A stretch of 64,000 bases of DNA. Source: Spiroplasma endosymbiont of Asaphidion curtum (GTDB lineage Bacteria > Bacillota_I > Bacilli_A > Mycoplasmatales > Nriv7). Below, piece by piece: positions 40,894 to 52,629 of the stretch. Each line of letters begins with the position of its first letter. Within the stretch, counting starts at the first letter, position 1. Position numbers and translations under genes: made by a program. The stretch is from contig NZ_OZ035001.1 of assembly GCF_964031085.1 (NCBI RefSeq), positions 868,001-932,000 on the forward strand. Reading direction: 5' to 3'. The notes beneath the pieces were generated by a model. It was not told the origin of the DNA and made no database searches. It saw only the letters and a list, made by a program, of their open reading frames with translations.

Positions 40894-42461
40894 ATATTTT
40901 CTTCAATATTTTCTTCTCCATTACCATTAGAAAACTTATTTGTCCCATTATCACTTGTTGATTGTCCAAGTTCTGATACATTACCAGCTTCATTATCATT
41001 TTCTAATTCATTATCTTTCATAAATAATCCTAATCAAGGCAAAGCAAGAATTAATAGTAAAAAGAAAATTTGTAAAATTGCTCCTACTTTATTTTCAAAG
41101 GTTACTAATAAAGCAAAGTAAAAATAAACATTATATCCCAATATTAAAGTAATACATAATATAGAAATAATAGCTGCCGGAATAAAATATCAAGCATTAA
41201 GCGTTTTAATTTTTTTACGATAACGATTTAATAAACCATAAAAGATAATTACACCGTATAACATAAATGCCATCACAACACCAGCATTACTAATAAAATC
41301 AAAGAAATTATAATTATCATCAGTAACTATCGTTGGTAGTGCCATAATTACAATTCAAACTGCAAATAATACTCCCATCACCATTAATGTTGCTGTTTTA
41401 ATACCAAAACGATTAATAACTTTTTGTCATATTTTATCGTTACCAACAACAAAACCATCATCTAATGATGACCTTGTTAACTTTGTCATTGAAAAACAAT
41501 AACCATTTAAAGTTCCAAAAGCACTAATAAGAATAAAAATAAAAATTAATCGCGTACAAACAGCATTAACTGTAGGATTATTAAATATTTTTCCCGCAGC
41601 AATAGCAACGCTACCACTAGGGTCTAAATTTAATGTTGAAATTGAAGTTAAGACATAAATAAAAGTAATTCCTGTTAAACCAAAAACTAAAGCTAAAGGA
41701 ATATTTTTACTAGAATTCCGAACATCTTTTTGAATATAAGTTGTTGATAAAAAACCATCAAAGGCAAAAAGAATTCCTGGTAACGCCATTAATAGCATTT
41801 CAAAATGACCTTTATTTTTAACAATTTCATATTTCTTTGGATCACCTAATCCAGTTTCTAAAAAAGCACCTGCTCCTGCATTAACAACAATTAATCCAGC
41901 AACACCAATAAAAATTAATGGTATTAATTTTAAAACAACGGTAATCATTTGTACTCATTTACTAATTGATTCATTATAAATGCAACAAACAATAACAAAT
42001 AAAGTGTATAAAACTGCAAAAATACTTAATACCAATTCATACACATTAGAACCACCTAAAACATTTGCTAAACGCATTTCCGCATCTTGACCGCCACCAA
42101 TTGCTCAAACAGAAGCCTTACTCGTATAATAAGCTACTGTAAAAGCAGTTAATGGCAAATAAATATTATTCATTGCATTACGAACAACACGACCAAATTT
42201 ACTACCAGCAAACATTTTTGCATATAAAGCAATTCCTGAATTACTATCTTGTTTTGCCGATGAAATTTCCATAAATGATAAACCAAAAGAAATTGCTACA
42301 ACACCACCAATAATTCAAGCAATTATTCCTAAGGCCCCATTACCATTAACAAAGCCATAAACACCTTCATTTTTAAAGAAAATCCCAGTTCCAATTACTG
42401 TCCCCACAACCATACAGAGGCACATAAATAAACCATATTTTCTTGCGACATTTTGACTCAT
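40884..42461 (-). CDS. Amino-acid permease (APC family)
   Basis: 525 residues with about 12 membrane helices. The first is the APC signature: GLFMCLCMVVGTVIGTGIFF. Further helices include GIIAWIIGGVVAISFGLSFM, LIPLIFIGVAGLIVVNAG and LIFIFILISAFGTLNGYCF. APC carriers import amino acids with protons or by exchange; substrate unknown. The start ATG 42461 follows AGAAGGG. The C-terminal tail is polar and acidic (ELENDNEAGNVSELGQ). MITE-C insertion makes it end ENIEENMGV; before insertion it read on for about 26 more residues to a stop at 39479 (SEFGEEITEL). Confidence 0.88.
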
Positions 42462-42503
42462 ATATTTTTTCCCTTCTAAATTATTAATTTTTTTATTTTC
42501 ATA

Positions 42504-43408
42504 AGACTTGGTACATAACTATAACTAGCTTAATTCAAAATTATATATTCCTGAAATTAAGTTAAATCGTAATCCAAATCTTCTAATCTTATTGCGATAA
42601 CGATAAACTAGTATTTTAAATCTTTTTAATCTAGCAAAAACATGTTCAATGGCAATTCTAGCTTTACTTAAAAAGCTATTATATTCCTTTTTATCTGGAT
42701 TTAAAAGATTATTTTTACTCTTTTTAATTGGCAATAATGTATTTTTATGAACATTTTGCAAACCTTGATATCCTGAATCAGCAATTAATTCTAATTTTGG
42801 ATTTATAAGTGTATTTGATTTTAAAAATAACTTATAATCATGAATACTGCCATAACAAAAATCTACTGAAATAATTTTATTGTTAAATAAATCAATAATT
42901 ATTTGCGATTTTAATGAATGTTGCCTTTTCTTACCAGAAAATAATAATTTTAGTTTTTTTTAATTCTTTCAATTGGAATTTCTGTAGCATCAATTGCTAA
43001 TAAATTATTATTAGTACCCTTATTTTCCAATAATATCTTTTTGCCAGGTATATGAAAGTGACTATTTTTTATTAGAGTATTTTCAACTCAAAAGATATTA
43101 CGAATACAACCAACATGACTAATACTATATTTTTTGCAATAATACGATATGTACTATATTCTTTTCAGTATTCTAAAGTCATAAGTAATCTTTGCTCTAT
43201 TGATAATTTATTTGGTCTACCACCAATTTGTTTTTGTTTAGCTTCAGCTTCTTTTAAAATTTCTACCATTTTCATGAAAGTTTTATATTTTATGCCTATT
43301 AGACTATAAAATTCATTTTTGTCTTTGTATTTATCTAACATTTGTACTTCACCTAGGAAATAATATTATCAAAATAGTAGATAAAATTAAAGGTTATGTA
43401 CCAAGTCT
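42504..43408 (-). mobile_element. IS5-B, nearly full length, first frame mutated
   Basis: 905 bp. The second frame ends at 42525. In the first frame one T is missing near 43130 (compared with 32307), giving an extra frameshift, so this copy is probably inactive. It lies upstream of the permease gene. Confidence 0.88.
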
Positions 43409-43411
43409 AAT

Positions 43412-43434
43412 AAAACGGTAACTACCGTTTTATT
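43412..43434. terminator. Terminator of the 43449 lipoprotein gene
   Basis: AAAACGGTAACTACCGTTTT with A/T runs, just downstream of the lipoprotein stop on the minus strand. Confidence 0.75.
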
Positions 43435-44064
43435 TGCTAAATATGTATTTAATTAAGTTGTTCAAAATTAAATATTTTCATTCCTATTAATTTTTTCTCG
43501 TTATTATAAGAAAACTTTCAACTAAATTTAAATTCTTGCTTTTCTATCGCTATATTATAAAATACTAAACCCGCACTCGTATCATAAACAATTTCTGCTT
43601 TTGTATCCTGAATATAACTTAATTTATTAACAAAATCAGCAATATAATTACCATCTTCTTCTCAAATACTTTTATTATCAATAATGTTTTGCAAAACATT
43701 ATCTTTAAATCACTTATTACCAAGAATTTTAGTTAAATAATCTAAAACAGTTTCTTTTTCAATACTACTTTTATCATTAACACCTATTATCTTAATAAGT
43801 TTTTTAAGAAAATCCACTTTACTAATAGCAGTTTTGTCTTCTAATAAAGTTATAAAATCATCATACACTTTAGGTAATTTTAAAAGCAAGTGATCAATTA
43901 TTGCAATAAAATCATTATCAAGCTCATCACCATTCAAGTTTTGATAAAAGTTATTGAACTCTTTTTCGCCAACAGCACCTTGTAAAGCCATAAATATAGA
44001 ATTAAATGGTAAACTTGAATCAGATATTAATTTTATTAAAAAATCTACTTTTTGCTTTTTACTC

Positions 44065-45146
44065 GCCAAATTGTAAAGTTAAGTGCAACTAAATTATTTT
44101 TCTAACCAAATATTCGATTGGTGAAAGATAATTTAGTATTTTTCTTGGTCTTTGGTTTAAAGACAATATAAATTTATGAACTGCATTTTTAGTAGTATTT
44201 GAAAAATTAAATTTTTTAGGAAATTTTTCTCTAATTAAACCATTAGTATTTTCATTAGTACCTCTTTGTCAAGGCGAATACGCATTAGCAAAATAAATTT
44301 TCACATTTAAATTTTTTTCAAGTTGTTGTCAATTAGAAAATTCTTTACCCCTATCAAATGTTATAGTCTTAACAAGATTATTTGGAAGAATTGATAAATA
44401 ATGGCTAATGTTTTCGTTAACAACTTTAGTAGTTCTATTTTCAACTAACATTGCTAAAGTAAATCTTGATGTTCTTTCAACTAAAGTTATTAAACATGAT
44501 TTACTTTTACCTCGTGATGATACTACAGTATCACCTTCTCAATGACCAACAGTTATACGATTATTAACATTAATATTTCGTTCTTTAATTGATTTACCAT
44601 TAAATTTACCGCGATTTTCTTGAGATTTTCGTTTCTTACCTTTTCTTCTTAAATTTTTATTAGTAATTTTTTCAAGTAATCCAGAATAAATTCAATTGTA
44701 AATTGTTTTAAAACTAATAATTCATTCTTTATGAAAATTTTTAATTCTGCCATAAATTTGTTCAGGCGATTAACCTAATAGTAATTTTTGTTGTACATAT
44801 TTTACTAATTCTCTATTTTTAAACTTATGAAAATAAACATGTGATTGTTTTCTGTTTTCTGCTTTATTTTGTGCAATTAATGAAAAATAATGATTACTAT
44901 CTTTATTTCTATTGACTTCTCGAATAATAGTACTAATACTTCGATTAAGATTTTTAGCTATTTCACTAATTTTTACTTTAAACTTCAATTGATTCTCAAT
45001 ATAAATTCTTTCATATATGCCAAGATGTTTGTAACCCATATAAAAACTCCTTGCTTTGTTTTTTCTAAAATAAACTTAGCATCATGAAATTTTTATATGA
45101 GATTTTTTGCAATTTTATTTACTTGCACTTACAAGTATAATTCAGC
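44065..45146 (-). mobile_element. IS30-family element with a nonsense mutation
   Basis: 1082 bp flanked by ACTC. The transposase begins at 45039, but the Trp codon after QKLLLG, TGA in the other copies, is TAA here. That is a true stop in this code, so the copy should be inactive. Confidence 0.92.
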
Positions 45147-45470
45147 ACTCTAAAAATATTTTTAAAAGTATTCTTGATATTTTGTAAAGTAAACGGTTGG
45201 TTTTTATTATCTAGTAAACCTTGATATGGTTTTGGTTTTAAATCATTAATTATTTCTTCATTAAAATCATTTTCTAATTTTTCAGCAAAATTAATTATAA
45301 AAGTTATTAATATTGGAACATAAGTAATTATTGTTTTTATTAAAACCGCAATATCTTTAATTTCTATTGATTTATTTTGAATTTTTAAAAATTTACTAAA
45401 AATATTATCTTCTATAATTTTATTATTTTTTATATCCTCAAAAATTTCACCAATTTTTTTTATCAGTAAT

Positions 45471-45614
45471 AGACTTGGTACATAACCCTCAATTTTATCT
45501 ACTATTTTGATAATATTATTTTCTAGATGAAGCACAAATATTAGATAAATATAAAGATGAAAGTGAATTTTATAGTTTGGTAGGGGCAAAATGTTATAGT
45601 TATGTACCAAGTCT
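45471..45614. mobile_element. MITE-B copy 4
   Basis: 144 bp, AAT on both sides, inside the broken lipoprotein gene. Confidence 0.9.
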
Positions 45615-46287
45615 AATGAATTTTTTATTAGTATCAATACCACTCTTAATAGCAACAACGATATCTTGATATTGTGTTGTTAGAATTGCTTTAATATTTG
45701 GAATATGAGTAGCAATTTGCCCGCTATTTAATAAACCTAATAACTTTTCTAATAACTCTTCCATAAAATTCTTAATTTCAAGATCATTATTTTTAACAAA
45801 ATCTTGCAATACTTCTTTTATTTTTTCTAAAATATTAAAACCAGCAACTTCTAAAGTTTTAGGTACTTGATAGTCAGGTTTTGAAAAATTATGATGTTCT
45901 TTTGTTAATACTAAATTTTTAATTGTATCATCAACAAAGTAGTCATTTAAATCTTTAAAATTATTTTGTAACGCCCTTTTTAAAATCTCATTTGGATTTC
46001 ATTGTTTAGTTCGTGCCAAAATTAATTGCTAAGTCATTAATTTTGATTTATTAACATCTAAAGTACTAACATTAATCTCATTTGTGGTAATGATAAAATC
46101 ATTACCACAAGCTATTGCTGGTAATAATGGTCCACTAATAATTGTTATTGTCGCCACTAGTTTTAATAACTTTTGCATATTCATTAATTTCATATATTTC
46201 ACCTCATCAAAAAACAAATTTAGTCAATATTTTTTTATTTACATTTTTTCAGTATAACACATATTATTTTTATTTACTAATATTTGA

Positions 46288-47037
46288 CTAATTTTTAAAA
46301 ACAAATTTTTGAGGAATAATTGCTGATTTTCGCTTATGTTCAGTATTTTTGTGCATCATCTTAATTTTATTAATAATATTATTATCTAACAATTTCTCTT
46401 GACCGTTTAAAAAGTTATCTAACTCAGCATAAGTTATCCCCATCTCTTTTTCATCAGTTTGCCCTGCTCATAAACCTGCTGATGGTGGCTGATTAATAAT
46501 TTCTTGTGGAATATTTAATAACTTAGCAACCGTATTTATTTGACTTTTTAATAAATGAATTAACGGTAAAATATCACAAGCACTATCACCATGTTTAGTA
46601 AAATAGCCTGTATATCATTCATCAAAGTTACTAGTTCCGACAACTAAATATTCATTTGCTTGTGCTAAGGCATATAAAGAAGTCATTCGGAGGCGTGGTT
46701 TACAATTAACTAATGCTTTTTGTTGTAACGGTGATAAAGCATTGTGTCAATTAAAGTTATTTTGTAATTCATTATAAGCTGACTCTAAATTAATAATTTG
46801 TAATTTTAAATCTAATGTCGTTACTAATTTTTTTACTAAAATTTCATCATTACTTGATGAATAACAAGGCATAAAAACAGCTAAATGGTTATCCGACATT
46901 GCTTTTTTAATCAAAGCAACAGTAACAGCTGAATCAATACCACCAGATACACCAACAATTAATCCTTTAGCATTAGCTAATTTTACTTGTTCTTGTAATC
47001 ATTGAACTAAATAATCTAAATATTTCTGTAATTCCAT
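46288..47037 (-). CDS. nadE: NAD synthetase, ammonia-dependent
   Basis: 249 residues, the length of the NH3-dependent form without a glutaminase domain. GLIVGVSGGIDSAVTVALIK near residue 26 is the ATP pyrophosphatase loop, and VGTSNFDEWYTGYFTKHGD forms the deamido-NAD and ammonia site. It converts deamido-NAD to NAD in the cytoplasm. The start lies 18 bases after obg on the same strand. Together with pncB at 52630 it supplies NAD from nicotinate; the adenylyltransferase between them is not in the window. Confidence 0.95.
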
Positions 47038-47055
47038 TAATTAATATCCCTTCAC

Positions 47056-48330
47056 TTAAAAATTTTCATCAAGTCATTGCAACTCATAATCAAAAATTTT
47101 AATTGTATCTCCTTTTTGAATGCCTTTTTTAACGAGAATTTTAAAAACTCCTAAATCTCGTAACTTCTGATTAAATAATAATAAATTATCATGTGTTGTT
47201 AATGGAAATTTGTGATAAATGCGATGCACACTAGCGCCAATTACTTTTCAATGACCATTTCCTAAATTTTCAACAATGACTTCTTCGTTTGTTGGTGTAA
47301 AACGATAGATTGTTGGTGCCATTTCTTGTTTTAATTCTGGTATTTTTTTAATAGTTTGCAATTGCCTATGAATAATATTAACTAATGATTCAATTCCTTC
47401 TCTAGTTCAAGCAGAAATTGAGTAAACTTTTTGTTTAATTTGCTTACTAAAAAGTTCTAAATTATGAGAAGCATCAACTTGATCCATTTTACTAGCAACA
47501 ACTATTTGTTGCTTATTTTCTAATCGTAAATTATAATCTTTAAGTTCTTTTTGAATCACTGAATAATTATCATAAGCATTGGGTAAACTAATATCAATAA
47601 GATGAACTAATAACCGGCATCGTTCAATATGCCGTAAAAATTCATATCCTAAACCTTTTCCTAAACTAGCACCAGCAATTAATCCTGGTAAATCAGCAAC
47701 TACAAAAGAAAATTTTTGATGTTTAACTACACCTAATTGCGGGGTTAAAGTTGTAAAAGGAAAATCACCAATTTGTGGTTTAGCATGAGAAATAGTTCCT
47801 AATAAAGTAGACTTTCCAGCATTAGGCATACCTATAATTCCAACATCAGCTAATAATTTTAATTCACAAGTAATTTCCTTTTCAACACCTAAATCACCAC
47901 GAGTAAATATTGTTGGGGCGCGATTTCTAGAATTAGCAAAACGACTATTTCCTTTACCACCACGACCACCAATCGCAACAATAACTTCTTGTTTGTTAGT
48001 AACAATATCACCAATTTCTTCTTTATTTAAAGCATCATAAATAATAGTACCTATGGGAACACTAATATAAGTATTTTTAGCATTTTTACCGTGCATATTT
48101 TTATGTTGCCCATTTTCGCCATAATCGCCTTTAATTTCTTTTTGATAGTTTAATTCTAATAATAATGTATTTATTCCCTCATCGCCAATAAAAACAATGT
48201 TACCACCATTACCGCCATCACCACCAGCCGGTCCACCTTTTGGAACATATAATTCACGACGAAAAGCAACAGCACCATCACCACCTTTGCCAGCTTTAAC
48301 TTTAATTGTAATCTTATCAATAAATTTCAT
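47056..48330 (-). CDS. obg: Obg/CgtA ribosome-assembly GTPase
   Basis: 424 residues in three domains. The N-terminal Obg fold is glycine-rich (VKAGKGGDGAVAFRRE, PAGGDGGNGGNIVF). The GTPase domain has P-loop GMPNAGKST near residue 167, switch TTLTPQLG, DLPGLIAGAS and ASKMDQVD. The C-terminal OCT domain, found in Gram-positive relatives, ends LQWLDENF. Obg acts in 50S subunit maturation and stress control. nadE follows directly. Confidence 0.95.
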
Positions 48331-48454
48331 TCATATCATCCTAGTCTTTTAAAAAAATCAAATCAATAGTATCTTAACATAAAAAATGTTTTTTTAAAGG
48401 ATAATATTTACTAAATATTTTAAGCAGGTTCCAATTGTCTTGTTTTTCGCTTTG
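48331..48454. other. Intergenic region upstream of obg
   Basis: No gene. It should hold the obg promoter, but no clear boxes are seen; the T-rich stretch at 48384-48420 is not structured. Confidence 0.3.
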
Positions 48455-48668
48455 TTATTGTTTTTTGCTCATTTTTTTGTGTAGTTTTTTTAATCGTGCT
48501 TGTTCATCTAGTTGTCTTCTTTTTTGCTCTTGTCTTAGTCATTCTTCTTCGCGAAGTTTTTGATTTTTACTTTTTGCGATCTTAGCAGTTTGTTCAGCAA
48601 GTTCTTGTTGTAAATTTAAAGAATTACTAATTTGTGATTCTGTTATTTGTTGTTGCTTGTTTTCTAAT
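48455..48668 (-). pseudogene. C-terminal fragment of a coiled-coil protein
   Basis: 71 codons, open from the IS5-B end. Strong heptad and Gln/Lys/Glu bias (LQQELAEQTAKIAKSKNQKL, WLRQEQKRRQLDEQARLK) predicts a coiled coil. The N-terminal part is absent, and nothing at the far side of the insertions continues it. Confidence 0.55.
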
Positions 48669-49222
48669 AGACTTGGTACATAACCTTTAATTTTATCTAC
48701 TATTTTGATAATATTATTTTCTAGATGAAGCACAAATATTAGATAAATATAAAGATGAAAGTGAATTTTATAGTTTAATAGGCATAAAATATAAAACTTT
48801 CATGAAAATGGTAGAAATTTTAAAAAAAGCTGAAGCTAAACAAAAACAAATTGGTGGTAGACCAAATAAATTATCAATAGAGCAAAAATTACTTATGACT
48901 TTAGAATACTGAAAAGAATATAGTACATATCGTATTATTGCAAAAAATATAATAGCTTTTTAAGTAAAGTTAGAATTGCCATTGAACATGTTTTTGCTAG
49001 ATTAAAAAGATTTAAAATACTAGTTTATCGTTATCGCAATAAAATTAGAAGATTTGGATTACGATTTAACTTAATTTCAGAAATATATAATTTTGAATTA
49101 AGCTAGTTATAGTTATGTACCAAGTCTAATATTAGTCATGTTAGTTGTATTCGTAATATCTTTTGAGTTGAAAATACTCTAATAAAAAATAGTCACTTTC
49201 ATATACCTGGCAAAAAGATATT
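48669..49222 (+). mobile_element. IS5-B, truncated and rearranged
   Basis: Left part 48669-48953 of IS5-B, then a 3'-terminal IS5-B piece (AGCTTTTTAAGTAAAG to AAGTCT, to 49127), then the IS5-B middle resuming at AATATTAGTCATG until an IS5-A end at 49223. AAT flanks the inserted 3' piece on both sides. The remaining 3' half is missing. Confidence 0.8.
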
Positions 49223-50614
49223 AGACTTCTTGCATTACTTATTAAAATAATTACAAATTATTTGTAAATAAAAAATACTATATAGTAATTTCTAACTTTT
49301 ATTAGGTTAATACTTATGGATTTTATTAAATGTGTAAATTTTGACACAACAAAAAATTATTTTTTTGCCAAATTGTAAAGTTAAGTGCAACTAAATAAAA
49401 TTGCAAAAAATCTCATATAAAAATTTCATGATGCTAAGTTTATTTTAGAAAAAACAAAGCAAGGAGTTTTTATATGGGTTACAAACATCTTGGCATATAT
49501 GAAAGAATTTATATTGAGAATCAATTGAAGTTTAAAGTAAAAATTAGTGAAATAGCTAAAAATCTTAATCGAAGTATTAGTACTATTATTCGAGAAGTCA
49601 ATAGAAATAAAGATAGTAATCATTATTTTTCATTAATTGCACAAAATAAAGCAGAAAACAGAAAACAATCACATGTTTATTTTCATAAGTTTAAAAATAG
49701 AGAATTAGTAAAATATGTACAACAAAAATTACTATTAGGTTGATCGCCTGAACAAATTTATGGCAGAATTAAAAATTTTCATAAAGAATGAATTATTAGT
49801 TTTAAAACAATTTACAATTGAATTTATTCTGGATTACTTGAAAAAGTTACTAATAAAAATTTAAGAAGAAAAGGTAAGAAACGAAAATCTCAAGAAAATC
49901 GCGGTAAATTTAATGGTAAATCAATTAAAGAACGAAATATTAATGTTAATAATCGTATAACTGTTGGTCATTGAGAAGGTGATACTGTAGTATCATCACG
50001 AGGTAAAAGTAAATCATGTTTAATAACTTTAGTTGAAAGAACATCAAGATTTACTTTAGCAATGTTAGTTGAAAATAGAACTACTAAAGTTGTTAACGAA
50101 AACATTAGCCATTATTTATCAATTCTTCCAAATAATCTTGTTAAGACTATAACATTTGATAGGGGTAAAGAATTTTCTAATTGACAACAACTTGAAAAAA
50201 ATTTAAATGTGAAAATTTATTTTGCTAATGCGTATTCGCCTTGACAAAGAGGTACTAATGAAAATACTAATGGTTTAATTAGAGAAAAATTTCCTAAAAA
50301 ATTTAATTTTTCAAATACTACTAAAAATGCAGTTCATAAATTTATATTGTCTTTAAACCAAAGACCAAGAAAAATACTAAATTATCTTTCACCAATCGAA
50401 TATTTGGTTAGAAAAATAATTTAGTTGCACTTAACTTTACAATTTGGCTTATTTAAAATTAAATTTAAATAATAAAATAATTTTTTGTTGTGTCAAAATT
50501 TACACATTTAATAAAATCCATAAGTATTAATCTAATAAAAGTTAGAAATTACTATATAGTATTTTTTATTTACAAATAATTTGTAATTATTTTAATAAGT
50601 AATGCAAGAAGTCT
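49223..50614. mobile_element. Composite of two IS5-A 3' ends around an IS30
   Basis: The IS5-A 3'-type end occurs on the left (49223-49366, inverted) and on the right (50449-50614), with a full IS30 (49367-50448, transposase 49474-50424) between them. No IS5-A transposase is present. Outer flanks are ATT and AAT. Confidence 0.85.
49367..50448 (+). mobile_element. IS30-family element with exchanged left end
   Basis: 1082 bp. The left 28 bases are GCCAAATTGTAAAGTTAAGTG and onward, which is normally the right end. The switch occurs near the shared AAGTGCAA. The transposase is open. Confidence 0.88.
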
Positions 50615-50668
50615 AATATTTAAAAAAACAAGATAAATCTTTATGAAAATAACTTATTGTTTTAAAAA

Positions 50669-51916
50669 TTAATGGTTATTAACTTCAACAATATAATAAT
50701 GTTGTTTACCTTTACGAATAAAAACTATTTTGTCATATAGCAATTTATCTTTAGATAATAAATAGTTTTCATCAGTAATAAGTTGCTCATTAACATAAAT
50801 AGCATTACTCTTTAATAGTTCTCGAACTTGAGTTTTAGAACTACATACTTTAAGTAACAAAAGTAAATCAATAAGTTTATGTTCTTGACTAACAGTTATC
50901 CACGGAACAGCATTTTTCATTTGTTGAATTTCACTCATTTGTAACTGCATAACTTTTTGCGAAAATAATGCTTCACTAATATTAATCGCCATCGTAACTT
51001 CTTGTTGCGAATGAACAAAAGCAACGATTTCTTTTGCTAATTTTTTTTGGGCATATCTTTTAACCTTATTAGCATTATGTTTTTCCATTATTTGCAAAAT
51101 ATCATTTAATGATAGCAAAGTTAATCATTTTAAAAGTTTTTCAACATCAGCATCATTTTGATTAACAAAAAACTGATACAAAATATATGGTGATGTTAAA
51201 TTAGCGCCTAACCAAATTGTTCCTTGCTCAGTTTTACCAAACTTAACACCATTACTTTGCGTTAATAATTCAATCGTTAATCCGCTTGCTAAATGATTAT
51301 CTTGTTCTTTTTTCCGAATCAATTCAATTCCAGCAGTAATATTCCCTCATTGGTCACTACCACCAATTTGAACTAAACATTGATAATTCTTATATAAATA
51401 CCAAAAATCATATGCTTGTAAAAGCATATAAGAAAATTCAGTATAAGAAATTCCTGTTACAAGCCTTGTTTTAATTGATTCCTTATCAAGCATATAATTA
51501 ATCGTAAACTCTTTCCCCAAGTCTCTTAAATAATCAATTAAACTTAATTTTGATATTCAATCATTATTATTTAAAACTTTAATATTATGATCTAATAATT
51601 TATCTAACTGTAAAGCAAGCGCTACACTATTTAATTTTACTGTTTTAGCATCTAATAATTTTCTTTCTTCAACTTTAAAACTAGGATCACCAATCATTCC
51701 CGTCGCACCACCAATAACAGCAAGCGGTTTAAAACCCGCTAATGAAAAGCGATATAATAAAACAATTTGCAATAAATGTCCAACATGCAATGATGTTGCT
51801 GTTGGATCAATACCACAATAAACACCAGCATTACTATTCATAGCCTGTTTTATTTTTTCACTATTAGTAACTTGTTTTAAAAGTCCTCGGACTTGCAATT
51901 CTTCTAAAAAATCCAT
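50669..51916 (-). CDS. tyrS: Tyrosyl-tRNA synthetase
   Basis: 415 residues, the usual length. The class I signature is [14 protein letters not shown] (HIGH-type) at residue 35. [12 protein letters not shown] and IGGSDQWGNIT form the tyrosine and adenylate pocket, KFGKTE is the KMSKS-type loop. The C-terminal S4 domain includes [20 protein letters not shown] and ends VEVNNH. It charges tRNA-Tyr. It reads towards the IS cluster; 50615-50668 contains no gene. Confidence 0.95.
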
Positions 51917-51934
51917 TTCTTATAATTCTTTCTC

Positions 51935-52573
51935 TTATTTTTGTTTTTCAGCAGTTAAATTAGTAATGATACATTTTTTTTCAGTAACTTGCTGTTGATC
52001 ATAAAATTTACTAGCTCGTTGATGAATATCATTAAAACGATTAACATAACTTTGTGTGCGAATATAACTAGTATCATCATAATGCACATCATTAGTTGCT
52101 AAATTAACACTGTTATCACTTTTTCGATTAATAAAATCAAGCGGAATTGGATTAACATTTCTTGTCATATTTCTTTCTTCAACATATATCGAAAAATCTT
52201 GATATTTTTGAATTTTACGATTAATAATTTCTTGCTGAACTTGCTCATTAACATATTCTTCAATTGAACTATAAGTCTTTGTTGTTCTAACTAATGATTG
52301 TGGTCTAATACTATAAATATTATTTACTAATGAAAAATCTTTTTGTTTATCACTATCAATATTTTCTTTATTACCATTAGAACCTGTAATTGGTGAAATA
52401 ATCTCTGTTGGTTCATAACCATATACTTGTTTTTGTTGCATTCAATTTCTTCGTTTACGACGATTTTCAGCAATTTTTGACTCTGCAATTTTTTGCTGAT
52501 GACTGTTTTCTTCATAAAGTTTTGATAATGGACCATTTAACCCATATTTAATTTTAAAATCATTAGTATTCAT
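51935..52573 (-). CDS. Hypothetical polar protein, 212 residues
   Basis: Start ATG 52573 directly behind GGAGGG. The sequence is hydrophilic and low in complexity (MNTNDFKIKYGLNG, RRKRRNWMQQKQVYGYEP, EQVQQEIINRKIQKYQDF), with no signal peptide or membrane helix. It is likely partly disordered, with one helical region around EEYVNEQVQQ. No family recognised. It lies 18 bases upstream of tyrS and probably shares its transcript. Confidence 0.65.
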
Positions 52574-52629
52574 TATGACCCTCCTTTTAAAAGAAGCATT
52601 CGTTCTTTTAAATTATAACATAATCAAAA

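Larger units (their letters stand above)
43449..46193 (-). pseudogene. Large lipoprotein (MOLPALP-like), multiply broken
   Basis: Starts MKLMNMQKLLKLVATITII after GAGGTG, with lipobox PAIAC. The gene then suffers a TAG at about 46031, a frameshift in an A8 run next to MITE-B (45462), the MITE-B itself, and an IS30 at 44065-45146 with a one-base frame difference across it. Remaining segments include EFLKIQ-like helical repeats (FSKFLKIQNKSIEIKD), FLIKLISDSSLPFNS and the C terminus KLIGMKIFNFEQLN. The overall pattern, a signal then long helical regions, resembles the MOLPALP lipoproteins of Spiroplasma. That name is tentative. Confidence 0.65.

Noticed and set aside
46029-46034. The in-frame TAG of the lipoprotein as a recoded codon
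   Set aside because: The same gene has frameshifts and two insertions; simple decay is enough.
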